Positions 44,866 to 53,990 of a DNA stretch of 64,000 nucleotides are shown here, one piece after another. Below the pieces are notes generated by a model. That model was given only the letters and a program-made list of their open reading frames with translations. It made no database searches and was not told the DNA's origin. A program made the position numbers and the translations under genes. This DNA is from an uncultured Crocinitomix sp. Lineage in GTDB: Bacteria; Bacteroidota; Bacteroidia; Flavobacteriales_D; Crocinitomicaceae. Positions within the stretch are counted from its first letter, which is position 1, and each line of letters opens with the position of its first letter. The stretch spans positions 62,001 to 126,000 of the forward strand of contig CAKZON010000069.1 of assembly GCA_937136425.1 (NCBI GenBank), in the 5' to 3' direction.

Positions 44866-45403
44866 AAGTTTTTTCTCCTGTTCTATATTTATTGGCAGCA
44901 GTTATTTTTCTTTCAAATAAACACACTGGGCCTTCTTTGTAATGGTCTGGTAAATTGTTATGATTATCAAGCTCTTTTGTTCCTAAAAATTTAAAACCAA
45001 GTTTTTCATAATGTCCAATTAAGCCTTTGTTTAAACCAACAGTATCCATTCTAATAAATTTAAGCTTGTTATCAATGCAATATTGATCCGCCCAATTAAC
45101 TATTTGGTTAACGAGTTTTCTTCCTCGAAAAGATGGATTCGTTGCAATTCTATGAATGTATAAAGCACGGTCATTATTCACTCCCCAAATTGATTCATCA
45201 TTTAAAGTGGTTGCCCAAACACATGCAATTTCATTATCAATTAAAAGTTTCCATTGTCTCTTTTCATTAATTTCTAATGAAATTAAATCTCTAGAAAATT
45301 CAGGCCAAGCAACTTGATTTTTAGACTTCATATAATCCGTTGCAATTCTATACAGCTCGAAAATTTTATGAATATCGCCTTGCGTACTATTCTGTATTTC
45401 CAT
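44855..45403 (-). CDS. GNAT N-acetyltransferase
   Basis: A 182-residue GNAT protein. The domain shows LYIHRIATNPSFRGRKLVNQIVNWA with the R/Q-x-x-G-x-G/A-like acetyl-CoA loop (here RGRKL, lacking a clean second Gly), then FIRMDTVGLNKGLIGHYEKLGF, the usual beta4-alpha4 end. The substrate is unknown. GNATs are common integron cassette products. The small acidic protein overlaps its 3' end. Confidence 0.85.
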   Translation of the reverse strand: MEIQNSTQGDIHKIFELYRIATDYMKSKNQVAWPEFSRDLISLEINEKRQWKLLIDNEIACVWATTLNDESIWGVNNDRALYIHRIATNPSFRGRKLVNQIVNWADQYCIDNKLKFIRMDTVGLNKGLIGHYEKLGFKFLGTKELDNHNNLPDHYKEGPVCLFERKITAANKYRTGEKTYDE

Positions 45404-45422
45404 TGATTTTGGTTTTAATTAT

Positions 45423-45496
45423 TGGCAACGGTTTGAATAAATATAAGCATTTATGCTATTGACACATAGTGCTTATATTTATTTTGTATTATCTGC
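45423..45496 (-). repeat. attC-like site
   Basis: Perfect 12-bp inner stem TAAATATAAGCA (45438-45449) / TGCTTATATTTA (45470-45481) with a 20-base loop holding CTAT/ATAG. The minus strand ends TTTATTCAAACCGTTGCC, the array consensus. It separates the GNAT gene from the divergently placed LRR gene. Confidence 0.68.
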
Positions 45497-45560
45497 TTTT
45501 TTCATCCAGTGTGAAAGAAGTGAAAAATGGGTATATTACCCGTTCAAGCATTGATGAATA

Positions 45561-47507
45561 ATGACGACACTCAAGAAAATAGAAAAGCTTTTAGGGATAA
45601 AATTAGAAGAAAAGACTTATGGAAAATCATATGACGCGAATCAAAAAAATACTTACTCAGGAACGGAGGAGCATATTGATCGGTTACGATTGGACGGTAT
45701 CGTAATAGAAAACCTATCTGCTTTATCAGCCTTTACAGGAGATTTAAGTGCGCTGACCATTAAAAATTCAACTATCCCTAACTTTTCTGATCTACTTGCA
45801 TTCAATGCTTACTATATGACATTGGATGGCGTAACCATCAAAGACAATAGTTGTAAAACCAAAGGGAAACTTCCAGGACACCTAAAGCTTTTAAACATGC
45901 GTTTAGATGCGAAGGCGTTAAAAGGTTTCGAAAAAAGTAAGTTCGGAGGTTTTCGACAAGTCGAGTTTCGGAATTGTCATATTGATAATATCCAATGTAT
46001 CAATTCGATTCAGCAGATATCGTATTTGATTCTAGATGAAATTACATTTACCCATAAACCGCTCAAAAAAGAGACTAAAAGTGGTATTTACCGTATGAGT
46101 GTTTATAATTCTAAACTGGATGATGTCTCATTTTTACCATTCAAAAAATCCCTGTCTCACGTTGAATTTGGCAGTTGTAAAATAGGTTGTCTTTCAGGGC
46201 TTGAGGAGTTGCCCCAATTAGAAGGGATTTCCATAAGTACTGACACCAAAGTCAAGAATAAAACTATTCTGAAAAATAAGAATGGAAGGAACATAAATTG
46301 TAGTGTATATAAATTGAAAAAACCGCTTGATTTGGAGCAAATAATGCCCCTCAAAAAGTACATCACCAATCTTGATTTGAGTTCTTTTAAAGGTGATGAG
46401 CTTCCTCACCTCAAGAAATTCAAACGGCTTAGACATCTTTCTTTTAGTGGAGGAAAAGTGAACCTAGAAGCTTTCTTACCCATTGCTCCACAAATTAAAT
46501 CTATTTCTTTTCGTCGTGCTATTTTCTTTAATCATGAATGTTTTGGCCAATTCAAAAACCTCACATCTTTTGAACTAACCAACTATTCTAAAGGAAAAAA
46601 GGGGCTACAATCTTTTGAGCGGATTCTGCCACTTAAAAGTCAACTGAAAGAACTAGATATCTATGACACAAAAAGAATCAAAGATGCTCATTTATTAGAA
46701 GAGTTTAAAGCGCTGAAGAGTCTTAAGCTAAAGCGTGATATGTCAATAAAAGACGCACAACATGTTCTTCGGCTTCAAAATTTGAACCGACTTTTATTAT
46801 CGGTTAAGTACAAGAAGAAAATTGTATTAAGCTTAGAAAAACTAACAAAACTAGAATACCTGAGGCTGGAAACAGATATGCGATTTAAAGGTTTTGAACA
46901 CTTGCATAAGTTGAAGTCTCTTCAATTGGGATCAGATTTTAGTGAGCCTAAAATTGATATCAATGCCCTTCCAAGAATGGAACGACTGGAGCGTTTGAAT
47001 ATCACGAACTACAATCAAAAATTTAAGGACCTTTCACAGTTTCCAAATCTGAAATATTTGAGAATAAAAGGCTGTCAAAAATTAAGGCTGAAGACCATGA
47101 AAAAGCTAGAGGTGCTCGATTTGGATAATTCGGCGATTAATGATTTTAGAAAGTTTGAGAAGCAACCGCGTTTGAAAAGGCTCGACCTTTCCAGTCAGTA
47201 TAATGATATCAATTTGAAAGGGCTTCGGAATTTTCCAAATTTGAGAATGTTAGATTTGATGGAAACCAATGTTACGGATATATCTGATTTGGAGCCATTG
47301 AAAAAATTAGAGTACCTAGATTTATATGCCACATCTGTTTCGGATGTTCGTGTGATCAATACGCTCCCTAATATGAAAGAAATAAATTTGGCCACACACT
47401 CTAATACAGATTTGGAAAGTCAATTAGATCGTCCTGAGATTGCTGTTTACATTGGACTGCCTACGGCATATCTTTCTGTATGGGAAAAGGATGAGTTTGA
47501 GGTGTGA
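45561..47507 (+). CDS. Leucine-rich-repeat protein
   Basis: A 648-residue protein without signal peptide, with irregular LRRs from about residue 45 to the end (LTSFELTNYSK, LKRLDLSSQYNDINLKGL, NLRMLDLMETNVTDISDLEPLKKLEYLDLYATSV). LRRs bind proteins. It is basic and probably cytoplasmic unless exported by a leaderless route. It is on the plus strand inside a mostly minus-strand array and needs its own promoter. Partners cannot be inferred. Confidence 0.85.
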   Translation: MTTLKKIEKLLGIKLEEKTYGKSYDANQKNTYSGTEEHIDRLRLDGIVIENLSALSAFTGDLSALTIKNSTIPNFSDLLAFNAYYMTLDGVTIKDNSCKTKGKLPGHLKLLNMRLDAKALKGFEKSKFGGFRQVEFRNCHIDNIQCINSIQQISYLILDEITFTHKPLKKETKSGIYRMSVYNSKLDDVSFLPFKKSLSHVEFGSCKIGCLSGLEELPQLEGISISTDTKVKNKTILKNKNGRNINCSVYKLKKPLDLEQIMPLKKYITNLDLSSFKGDELPHLKKFKRLRHLSFSGGKVNLEAFLPIAPQIKSISFRRAIFFNHECFGQFKNLTSFELTNYSKGKKGLQSFERILPLKSQLKELDIYDTKRIKDAHLLEEFKALKSLKLKRDMSIKDAQHVLRLQNLNRLLLSVKYKKKIVLSLEKLTKLEYLRLETDMRFKGFEHLHKLKSLQLGSDFSEPKIDINALPRMERLERLNITNYNQKFKDLSQFPNLKYLRIKGCQKLRLKTMKKLEVLDLDNSAINDFRKFEKQPRLKRLDLSSQYNDINLKGLRNFPNLRMLDLMETNVTDISDLEPLKKLEYLDLYATSVSDVRVINTLPNMKEINLATHSNTDLESQLDRPEIAVYIGLPTAYLSVWEKDEFEV

Positions 47508-47514
47508 GGGTGAA

Positions 47515-47550
47515 ATACAGGCTATGCTTTATAGCCCTTGTTATAGGCAG
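47515..47550. repeat. Hairpin, possible degenerate attC or terminator
   Basis: GGCTAT (47520-47525) pairs with ATAGCC (47531-47536). On the minus strand CCTATAACAAGGGCTAT has the left-core look of the attC family, but the right core is missing. It may simply terminate the LRR gene. Confidence 0.3.
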
Positions 47551-47600
47551 TTTATTTCAATAAATTAGCCATTTATGGAGAACCGAGCTAGCTGTAAATT

Positions 47601-49028
47601 TTATTTGTTCTTGTGTACAGTTTTTATTTGATTCATAGTAAATTCCATGGCGGCATCTTTGCCAATTTCTTGCTCTATAAAATGATCAGGCTCCACCGCA
47701 ATTCCTTTTTTATTGATGTCAAACCAACTAGGTTTGAAAAATGTCAGTGCAATGTTGATTGAGATTTTTGAGTTAGGTAAAACAACAGTGGCAGTATTCC
47801 CTCCAGAACCTCCAATGAAACAGCCGCCTGGATAATCACCAACAACTATGGGATTTGCATATTCTTTGGCCGTGCTAACCAATCTTGATGCAGCTGAATG
47901 TGTATTACCTCCTGTCAAAATGTAAACTTGACCCTTAAAATGGTGTTCTTCTTTTGGTTTATAATCTACACCTATCAACCAATTGTCATATTCAGCAGCT
48001 CCAATTAAACTATCTAAATCTCTATTATTCTTTTTAATAAAATCTTGTTTCGGTGTTTCTGAGAATTTCATGAATTCATATTTGTCACTTTTCTGCCAAG
48101 CTTCAGTAATTGGAGTGAAATTTCCATTTGCAAAGTACTCGACCAAATGAAACATGTGAGGCATCCAACCTCCTGAATTTCGTCTAACATCAATAATCAA
48201 ATGATCAATTTTTTGATCATCAATTTTACCAAAACAATCAGATAGGAACTTTGCCCATTTTTTATCGTTACACTCTGATCGACTAGAGGACTCAATATTC
48301 AGAATTGCAATTTTATTCTCAATATTGAATCCGTATGGGTATTCAGTATACTGCACAGTTTCAAAACCAGGAATTTCCTCTATTAACTCCCAAGCGATTC
48401 CTTCTAGCGTAATTTCATCTTGAATTCCATTTGGAGATTCAAAAATTATTTGAAAAGATTCTGATGTATCAATGTAGTGTTTGTAGAAATAGGCGAAGTC
48501 ATCATTTTGGGTGCCATATTTTGGAACTGAAGTGACATAACCATCAGTTCCGTATAGCTTGAACATTTGTGTTCTTATTTGATCAATAGATTGTCCATTA
48601 ATTTCCAAAATTTTGCTTCCGACTGGAATCCTGTTTTGATCGGAATATGAGATGAAAGTTTCTGATTCAGTATTATTCACTCCAATAGGAATGAATTTAT
48701 GATTATTGAAGAAATAATCGTCCAAAGGAGATTCTTGAATGTATGAATGTAGGCACCCCATTGAAGAGACGATTCCCGTTACTTCTCTATAGAAATCAAT
48801 AAATCTCATTCCATTTTTTAATCCGCAAATGCTGTCATATTTTGCTCTGAATTCTGATTGGTCACGATACCAGTACACTTCAATTACTCCTTCAGAGATA
48901 GATTGATATAGTATGGTCATGTCTTCCTTGATTTGCTTCTCGGACAGTTGGTCAGAGGGAGAGAGTTGCGCAAAACCAATAAAGGAAAAAGAGCAAACTA
49001 CAGCTGCAATTAAGTTTTGAGTCGTCAT
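47601..49028 (-). CDS. S41 family peptidase
   Basis: The start at ATG 49028 gives a signal peptide (VVCSFSFIGFAQ); 475 residues. The peptidase part shows LIIDVRRNSGGWMP and VYILTGGNTHSAASRLVSTAKE, with the candidate catalytic Ser in THSAAS, then IALTFFKPSWFDINKKGIAVEPDH. S41 (C-terminal processing) proteases cleave periplasmic or secreted proteins. An N-terminal helical and PDZ-like part (GSKILEINGQSIDQIR) precedes it. attC-like I lies upstream of the start. Confidence 0.88.
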   Translation of the reverse strand: MTTQNLIAAVVCSFSFIGFAQLSPSDQLSEKQIKEDMTILYQSISEGVIEVYWYRDQSEFRAKYDSICGLKNGMRFIDFYREVTGIVSSMGCLHSYIQESPLDDYFFNNHKFIPIGVNNTESETFISYSDQNRIPVGSKILEINGQSIDQIRTQMFKLYGTDGYVTSVPKYGTQNDDFAYFYKHYIDTSESFQIIFESPNGIQDEITLEGIAWELIEEIPGFETVQYTEYPYGFNIENKIAILNIESSSRSECNDKKWAKFLSDCFGKIDDQKIDHLIIDVRRNSGGWMPHMFHLVEYFANGNFTPITEAWQKSDKYEFMKFSETPKQDFIKKNNRDLDSLIGAAEYDNWLIGVDYKPKEEHHFKGQVYILTGGNTHSAASRLVSTAKEYANPIVVGDYPGGCFIGGSGGNTATVVLPNSKISINIALTFFKPSWFDINKKGIAVEPDHFIEQEIGKDAAMEFTMNQIKTVHKNK

Positions 49029-49080
49029 AATTATCAATAGCTTTTCATTGTTGTAAGATGTTTTTATGTATTAACTAATG

Positions 49081-49150
49081 GCTTACGATTAAATAAATGT
49101 AGCCATTTAGAGGGTCGTTGCGAAGTAATGACATTTACTTTGTGTTATGT
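49081..49150 (-). repeat. attC-like site, near copy of the 51.2-kb site
   Basis: Inner stem TAAATGT (49094-49100) / ACATTTA (49131-49137). Bases 49092-49149 match 51179-51236 at 56 of 58 positions. The right core on the minus strand reads ATTTAATCGTAAGCC, so CGTTA is broken here. Confidence 0.6.
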
Positions 49151-49207
49151 ACTTTTTTCACATTTGTTTTTGAATCGGATAATCAAGCTAGATTCTTCTA
49201 TTTGAAT

Positions 49208-49702
49208 TTAATACGACTCGTATTTATGCGTCACAAATTTAAGTTTCTTAATGCATTCATTTAAACAATCTGGATATTTGGCTCTTTTAAAGAAAAGATC
49301 AACATGGGAGCCATCTTTTTTAACAATTCTATACTTTCCAATACGAAACATTATTTTAAACCTAAAATATTTGAGTTTAAGGTAGGAAGCTGTTTCATAA
49401 GTTTCGCCGTAATTAATATGTTCCATATAATCATATCGGTCTATTTCATCTCCATGTATTTTAATAGTAGCTCTTTTGCTTATAATAATGATGTATTTAG
49501 TTGTCACAAGAATTTTTTTCGATCTAGAAAATCGAATTAATAAGACCACCATTTCATTACCATCAACCACATATGATTCATACTTTGGAGTTGGAATGGT
49601 ATTATCAAAAAAGTGAATTCTCCTATAATTTCGATAATAGCGTGCTTTTGTGAGAATTTGATCTCGAATATCCTCTTTACTCTTTTTGAATTTATTGCTC
49701 AA
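49208..49702 (-). CDS. Hypothetical protein
   Basis: A 164-residue basic, aromatic protein that starts at TTG 49702, since no in-frame ATG occurs before residue 51. The pattern of alternating strands (VVLLIRFSRSKKILVTTKYIIIISKRATIKI) suggests a PH-like fold, a tentative view. No family recognised. It follows the next gene after a 27-bp gap. Confidence 0.5.
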   Translation of the reverse strand: MSNKFKKSKEDIRDQILTKARYYRNYRRIHFFDNTIPTPKYESYVVDGNEMVVLLIRFSRSKKILVTTKYIIIISKRATIKIHGDEIDRYDYMEHINYGETYETASYLKLKYFRFKIMFRIGKYRIVKKDGSHVDLFFKRAKYPDCLNECIKKLKFVTHKYESY

Positions 49703-49729
49703 TTTAGTTTTGTGTTATTATGATTTGGT

Positions 49730-50239
49730 CTAATTGTTTTTTAAAATTATTTTGTTTGGAGAATCTTGGGTAAACTCAAGTTGGGCTTGTTCAAATACTT
49801 TTCGAAATTTATCCATATCACTAACTTCTGATGATTCTATCGTCTCGTACATAAAGTCAGATGTATAAATTGAAACTTTAAATAAGTCAATATTTAATGA
49901 GTTCATGATTATTTCAAACTCGTCCTCGTTTACATGTTTTCGTTTTTTTATTTTTTCAACAACCTCATCAAAACTTGATTCATAAGTAATTAAATTGTCT
50001 TGAATTATTTTTCTATCCGTATATTCTTCATGAAATCCCATTGCACCAAGCACCCTTTTTTCTTGGGTTCTTTTATTGTAATAGAATGGTCCGACACCTA
50101 TTAAAGAATATCTATCGTTTCCTCCTGATTCTTCAAATTGCTTACTTACATAAAATGCAAATAACTCATTTTCATCTTCGACTATCTCTTTAACTATTAG
50201 GTCAGTGCCTAGATAGTCCTTTATCTCTTGTTCTGTCAA
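49730..50239 (-). CDS. Hypothetical protein, possibly YrhB/Imm35-like
   Basis: A 169-residue acidic soluble protein. The arrangement of FAFYVSKQFEESG, then LIGVGPFYYNKRTQEKRVLGA resembles the YrhB/Immunity-protein-35 pattern in which a glycine-rich GPFYV-like strand follows a FYV.SK segment. I give this as a tentative assignment only. The C-terminal half is helical. Confidence 0.5.
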   Translation of the reverse strand: MTEQEIKDYLGTDLIVKEIVEDENELFAFYVSKQFEESGGNDRYSLIGVGPFYYNKRTQEKRVLGAMGFHEEYTDRKIIQDNLITYESSFDEVVEKIKKRKHVNEDEFEIIMNSLNIDLFKVSIYTSDFMYETIESSEVSDMDKFRKVFEQAQLEFTQDSPNKIILKNN

Positions 50240-50410
50240 TTTATTTTGTATTAATTGATTCCTCTACAACAAATTTAAAAAACTCCTGAACCTCAGATCC
50301 AATGTCTTCATCAATTGAAAATTGCTAACAAATTCACAACAAAAATAATTCACGCAAAGAACTTAAAATTAGCGAAGAAGATCTAGTAAAAAAACAAATG
50401 ATTAATTCAC

Positions 50411-51127
50411 TTAGATTCTGTCAACGATAAGAATATTAGTGTGTTCAGTTTTAATCTCATTCTTGATATTACTAAATTGAATCAGAAAACCGTAAGCAGA
50501 ATAACAGAACCAATAATCATATGGAAATGTTATTTTCTGATACCAATCCCCTTTCTGTTCAATCTCTTGCCACTCTTTGTAAATAATGGGAATTTCTTCT
50601 TCTAATGCTCTTTGAATTCGTGACTCACTTTTTCTTTCTTCTTTTAATTTATTCGCTTCCGCAATATAAGTTTCAAGTCTATCATCAATTACATTAGTTT
50701 TTAAGGCCAATTCTGCTGAAAGAAGAATCATATAATCAACAAACATTAAAAAAGCATTTTGTTTTACGTTGTATTCAAAATCTATGAAATGATTATTTAG
50801 ATGAGACATGAGCGCATATGCCTCGTTTCTTCGAGCAGAAAGAAATTCCTCAATCCCATAGTGGTTAAGCGTGGTTTTTGTATCAGTCCAGTTGCTAATT
50901 AATCCAATGTATTTAATTATAACCCATAAATTTTCAGCGTCTATTTGATTAATATCATTTGAAATTACGTTTATTGTTTCATCAAAACATGAAGGAGAAA
51001 TCCACTTTTCTGAGGTACAAAAATTTTTAAATGAAATAGGCGATTTAGTATGATCTTTCAAATCAGGGAGAAGAATTTCTTTAGCTTTTATTTTGTCCAG
51101 TTTATAAAACTCTGTATCTCTTCCCAT
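50411..51127 (-). CDS. Hypothetical protein
   Basis: A 238-residue soluble protein with no signal (MGRDTEFYKLDKIKAKEILL). A helical middle (FMLFVDYMILLSAELAL) is followed by a coiled-coil-like stretch (KLKEERKSESRIQRALEEE). No family recognised. An attC-like site lies 39 bp upstream of its start. Confidence 0.55.
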   Translation of the reverse strand: MGRDTEFYKLDKIKAKEILLPDLKDHTKSPISFKNFCTSEKWISPSCFDETINVISNDINQIDAENLWVIIKYIGLISNWTDTKTTLNHYGIEEFLSARRNEAYALMSHLNNHFIDFEYNVKQNAFLMFVDYMILLSAELALKTNVIDDRLETYIAEANKLKEERKSESRIQRALEEEIPIIYKEWQEIEQKGDWYQKITFPYDYWFCYSAYGFLIQFSNIKNEIKTEHTNILIVDRI

Positions 51128-51165
51128 TTTTCCTTAAAATCATTTTATTTAGTTATGACCTATTG

Positions 51166-51237
51166 CTGATAACGTTTGAATAAATGTAGCTATTTAGAGC
51201 GTCGTTGCGAAGTAATGACATTTACTTTGTGTTATGC
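51166..51237 (-). repeat. attC-like site
   Basis: Outer ATAAC (51169-51173) / GTTAT (51231-51235), inner stem TAAATGT (51181-51187) / ACATTTA (51218-51224), asymmetric internal loops between. The minus strand starts GCATAACACAAAG and ends TTTATTCAAACGTTATC. It is the clearest attC structure in the window. Confidence 0.7.
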
Positions 51238-51334
51238 TTTGTTTATATCTCCAAAAAGAGGTGCGTTTTAACAAAAAATTAACATTTGGTCTGATTTTTG
51301 TATGTTTTGAACCTTTAACCAAAACCTAAAAATT

Positions 51335-53020
51335 ATGATCGCAAAAATTACTTTATGTTTTTTCTTATCTCTTTTTTTAATTTCAAATAATACTCAAGCC
51401 CAAAACTTTGAATGGGGATTTGGAACGGGTTCTCCTGAGTTTGATCAACGGACAAGTGCCGTTGTGAATGAAGATGGAGACATCATTAGTGTCGGTTTTT
51501 TTGAAGGAACCGTGAATTTTGATCCTATGAGTACTGATTTAACAGCTAGTTCTAATGGTGGGCCTGATGTGTTTATAGAAAAGAGAGCTGCTAATGGTGA
51601 TTTAATTTGGCTTAAAACTTTTGGAGGCACGAGTTGGGATGTGGCAAATTCAGTTGGTGTGGACTCGGAGGGAAATATAACTGTATTTGGTCGATTTGCC
51701 GGAGTTACCGATTTTGATCCGAGCGATTCGGATTTTGAGATGGATAGTGGTGATATGGGTAGCATATATTTCGTACAATTTAATGCGGATGGCGAATTTA
51801 ATTGGGCAAAATCTCTAATAGGTAATTCATCCTTACAATCAGGTGAAACAATGACCATAAATACAGACGACGAAATTATTCTCACAGGAGGGTTTAAAGG
51901 AACAATCGACTTCGATCCTTCAGATGAAGATGCCAGTGAAACTGTCGGCGAATCTTTTTCGGAGCTATTCATAGCTAAATACAGTTCTTCTGGAGAATTT
52001 ATTTGGGTTGAGGTGATAGAAGGTACTGGATATAAGTCTGCTTTTGAAGTTGCGGTGAATAATGATGGAGATATATACACTGCTGGCACTTATACAAATA
52101 CTATTGATTTAGATCCCTCAGCTGAAACAGACACACATATTAACACTTCAGGTGCTGGCAATGGTTTTATTGTGGCATTAAGTGAATCTGGAGAATTCAT
52201 TTGGGGGGCTGATTTAGCAAGCAATAGTTACAGTTCCATTTCAGCATTGAAAATCAAAGATGATTATATCGCGATTGCAGGAAACTTTGCTGGAACCGCA
52301 GACTTTGATTTTGGAGAAGGGGTTGAAAATCGCAATTCTTCTGAAGGTCATAATACGTTTATTCAAAAATTAAATACTGATGGTGAATTAATATGGGTGA
52401 ATTCGTACGAAACCGATAGCTACCTAGGTAATATAGCAGGTCTTGTGATCAATAGTTTCAATGAGATAATTGTTTCTGGAAAATTCTATGATGAAATGGA
52501 TTTTGACCATAGTGCAGATACAGAAATAAAGACATCCTCTGGTTTGGCAGATGGTTTTATTCATCAAGTATCTCCCACAGGAGAATTTCAACGTGTATAT
52601 ATAATAAGCGGCGAAATGGATCAAGAACCAACAGGAATTGCAATTAGCAATACCAATGAATTATACACCTATGGCGTATACCAAAATGAAATCATATTTG
52701 AACCAGATGGTGCCGCAACTTCGACTTTTGGATCGTATGATTTCTTTCTAATGAAACTTGGTGGGTTTCTATCTATTGATGAAAATGAAGCGCAAGATGA
52801 TTTTGTACTTTATCCTAACCCTGCGAGTAATCAAATACAAATTAATAAATCTGCTGATCAAGCAGTTGAAATTATAGATTGCGAAGGGAAAACAGTATTG
52901 ACTATTGGTGCTGGAAATACAAACGAATTAGTAGATGTAACTGATTTAAGCAAAGGTATTTACTTTGTAATAATAAATAGTGAAAAGGGAGTTTTTTCTA
53001 AGAAAATTGTAATTTATTAA
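51335..53020 (+). CDS. T9SS cargo with SBBP-like beta-propeller repeats
   Basis: A 561-residue protein with signal peptide (LFLISNNTQAQ). The body is eight or nine repeats with the pattern GDIISVGFF.GTVNFDP, then AKY.S.GEFIW, as in SBBP/beta-propeller proteins. The end, FVLYPNPASNQIQI to GIYFVIINSEKGVFSKKIVIY, is a type A T9SS sorting domain. The gene is plus-strand inside the minus-strand array, with its own terminator. Confidence 0.87.
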   Translation: MIAKITLCFFLSLFLISNNTQAQNFEWGFGTGSPEFDQRTSAVVNEDGDIISVGFFEGTVNFDPMSTDLTASSNGGPDVFIEKRAANGDLIWLKTFGGTSWDVANSVGVDSEGNITVFGRFAGVTDFDPSDSDFEMDSGDMGSIYFVQFNADGEFNWAKSLIGNSSLQSGETMTINTDDEIILTGGFKGTIDFDPSDEDASETVGESFSELFIAKYSSSGEFIWVEVIEGTGYKSAFEVAVNNDGDIYTAGTYTNTIDLDPSAETDTHINTSGAGNGFIVALSESGEFIWGADLASNSYSSISALKIKDDYIAIAGNFAGTADFDFGEGVENRNSSEGHNTFIQKLNTDGELIWVNSYETDSYLGNIAGLVINSFNEIIVSGKFYDEMDFDHSADTEIKTSSGLADGFIHQVSPTGEFQRVYIISGEMDQEPTGIAISNTNELYTYGVYQNEIIFEPDGAATSTFGSYDFFLMKLGGFLSIDENEAQDDFVLYPNPASNQIQINKSADQAVEIIDCEGKTVLTIGAGNTNELVDVTDLSKGIYFVIINSEKGVFSKKIVIY

Positions 53021-53038
53021 TCTGGATCAGCATTATAT

Positions 53039-53067
53039 GGGTTCACATTGAACCCTCGTTTTTATTT
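53039..53067 (+). terminator. Intrinsic terminator after the T9SS gene
   Basis: GGGTTC (53039-53044) pairs with GAACCC (53050-53055), loop ACATT, followed by TCGTTTTTATTTT. It overlaps the stop codon of the convergent gene. Confidence 0.75.
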
Positions 53068-53919
53068 TAAATATTCGAATGTATTCACCATTTCATATTT
53101 AGGACTTCTACTCATGAAATCTCTAAAAAAAGCTGTATGACTCGCCCCCATCAAAATAAATACTCTGTCGTCTTCCTTTAATTGAATTCTATTTAGGTTG
53201 GAATACATTCTTAGATTTCTTTGATAAAACTTAGAAGCTTCATCAGCTCCTTCAAATCCTTCCTCTGTTCCAGCATGGGTTAGCATATCCGCATTTACTG
53301 TTATCAAGTAATCCAAAAACGCGTCATGGTTCGTTAACTTCAATTTATCGAGTAGACTTAAGCTGTCCTCATTTGCATTAACCTCTGGGTAATATTGCAT
53401 AGGGTTTTCAAAAAATTGATTATACCAAATTGAATCTATTGCATTTTCTATATCATGTCCTACCCTCCAATTGTATCCCATTTTATGATCGATACCAAAT
53501 ATTTTTTTTGTACCACTCAGTCTTCCTAATTCATATGCCAAAAGCTCTACTTCACCCGGGCTCTCAAAAAACATGTCTGGAGTGCTCAAATAATTCTTGT
53601 ACTCGTTTTGGAGTTGTTCATTATATTCTGGAATTTTTTCTACTATAATTACTGTTGGCTTAAATACAGCTAACATCTCTGCTATTGTATGGACTTTTTT
53701 CTGATTTTCTTTATTGCGTTCATCAAATTCGGTTGTTCGCCCATCATTGGTATAACCCATATGAAAGGTGCCAAAATTTAGAACTTGAATTTTCCTATTT
53801 ATTTCTGAAGATGTTTGTTCATTAGTCTCATTAATGGAGCCGCCCTTTATGTGGATTTCCTTGCAAGAAAAAATTAGTATTAAACTGATAAATAGCGTAT
53901 ATAAATTGACATTCCTCAT
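53062..53919 (-). CDS. DUF5694 lipoprotein (TraB/GumN-like)
   Basis: ATG 53919 gives a lipobox (ISLILIFSC) and 285 residues; the longer frame to 53982 lies in the attC-like site. The family pattern is clear: VLNFGTFHMG, then MLAVFKPTVIIVEK, the Y..YL segment, ELLAYELGRLSGTKKIFGIDH and RVFILMGASHTAFFRDFM. DUF5694 is related to the TraB/TIKI fold and may be a metalloprotein; its role is unknown. Confidence 0.85.
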   Translation of the reverse strand: MRNVNLYTLFISLILIFSCKEIHIKGGSINETNEQTSSEINRKIQVLNFGTFHMGYTNDGRTTEFDERNKENQKKVHTIAEMLAVFKPTVIIVEKIPEYNEQLQNEYKNYLSTPDMFFESPGEVELLAYELGRLSGTKKIFGIDHKMGYNWRVGHDIENAIDSIWYNQFFENPMQYYPEVNANEDSLSLLDKLKLTNHDAFLDYLITVNADMLTHAGTEEGFEGADEASKFYQRNLRMYSNLNRIQLKEDDRVFILMGASHTAFFRDFMSRSPKYEMVNTFEYLK

Positions 53920-53933
53920 TTTATTATTTTTAG

Positions 53934-53983
53934 TTGGCGTAAAACGTTTTGGGTAAAATGCATTTTTATACAATGTTAGCAAC
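53934..53983 (-). repeat. attC-like site
   Basis: Inner TAAAA / TTTTA around TGCAT; cores TAAAACG and GTTAGC. The minus strand starts GTTGCTAACATTG and ends TTTTACCCAAAACGTTTTAC. It shares the AACG...GTAAAA...GCATTTnTAC...ATGTTAGC layout of the 41034-41086 site. Confidence 0.6.
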
Positions 53984-53990
53984 AGTATTT

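Noticed and set aside
45421-45500. Rho-independent terminator of the LRR or GNAT gene
   Set aside because: The 12-bp stem is strong but it lies upstream of both starts, has no U-run, and fits the attC consensus.
50240-50410. Possible attC between two hypothetical genes
   Set aside because: No paired cores or stem could be found in this 171-bp gap.
51445-52089. Long minus-strand ORF of 214 codons inside the T9SS gene
   Set aside because: It is serine- and proline-rich, as expected from the antisense of acidic repeats, and has no start signals.
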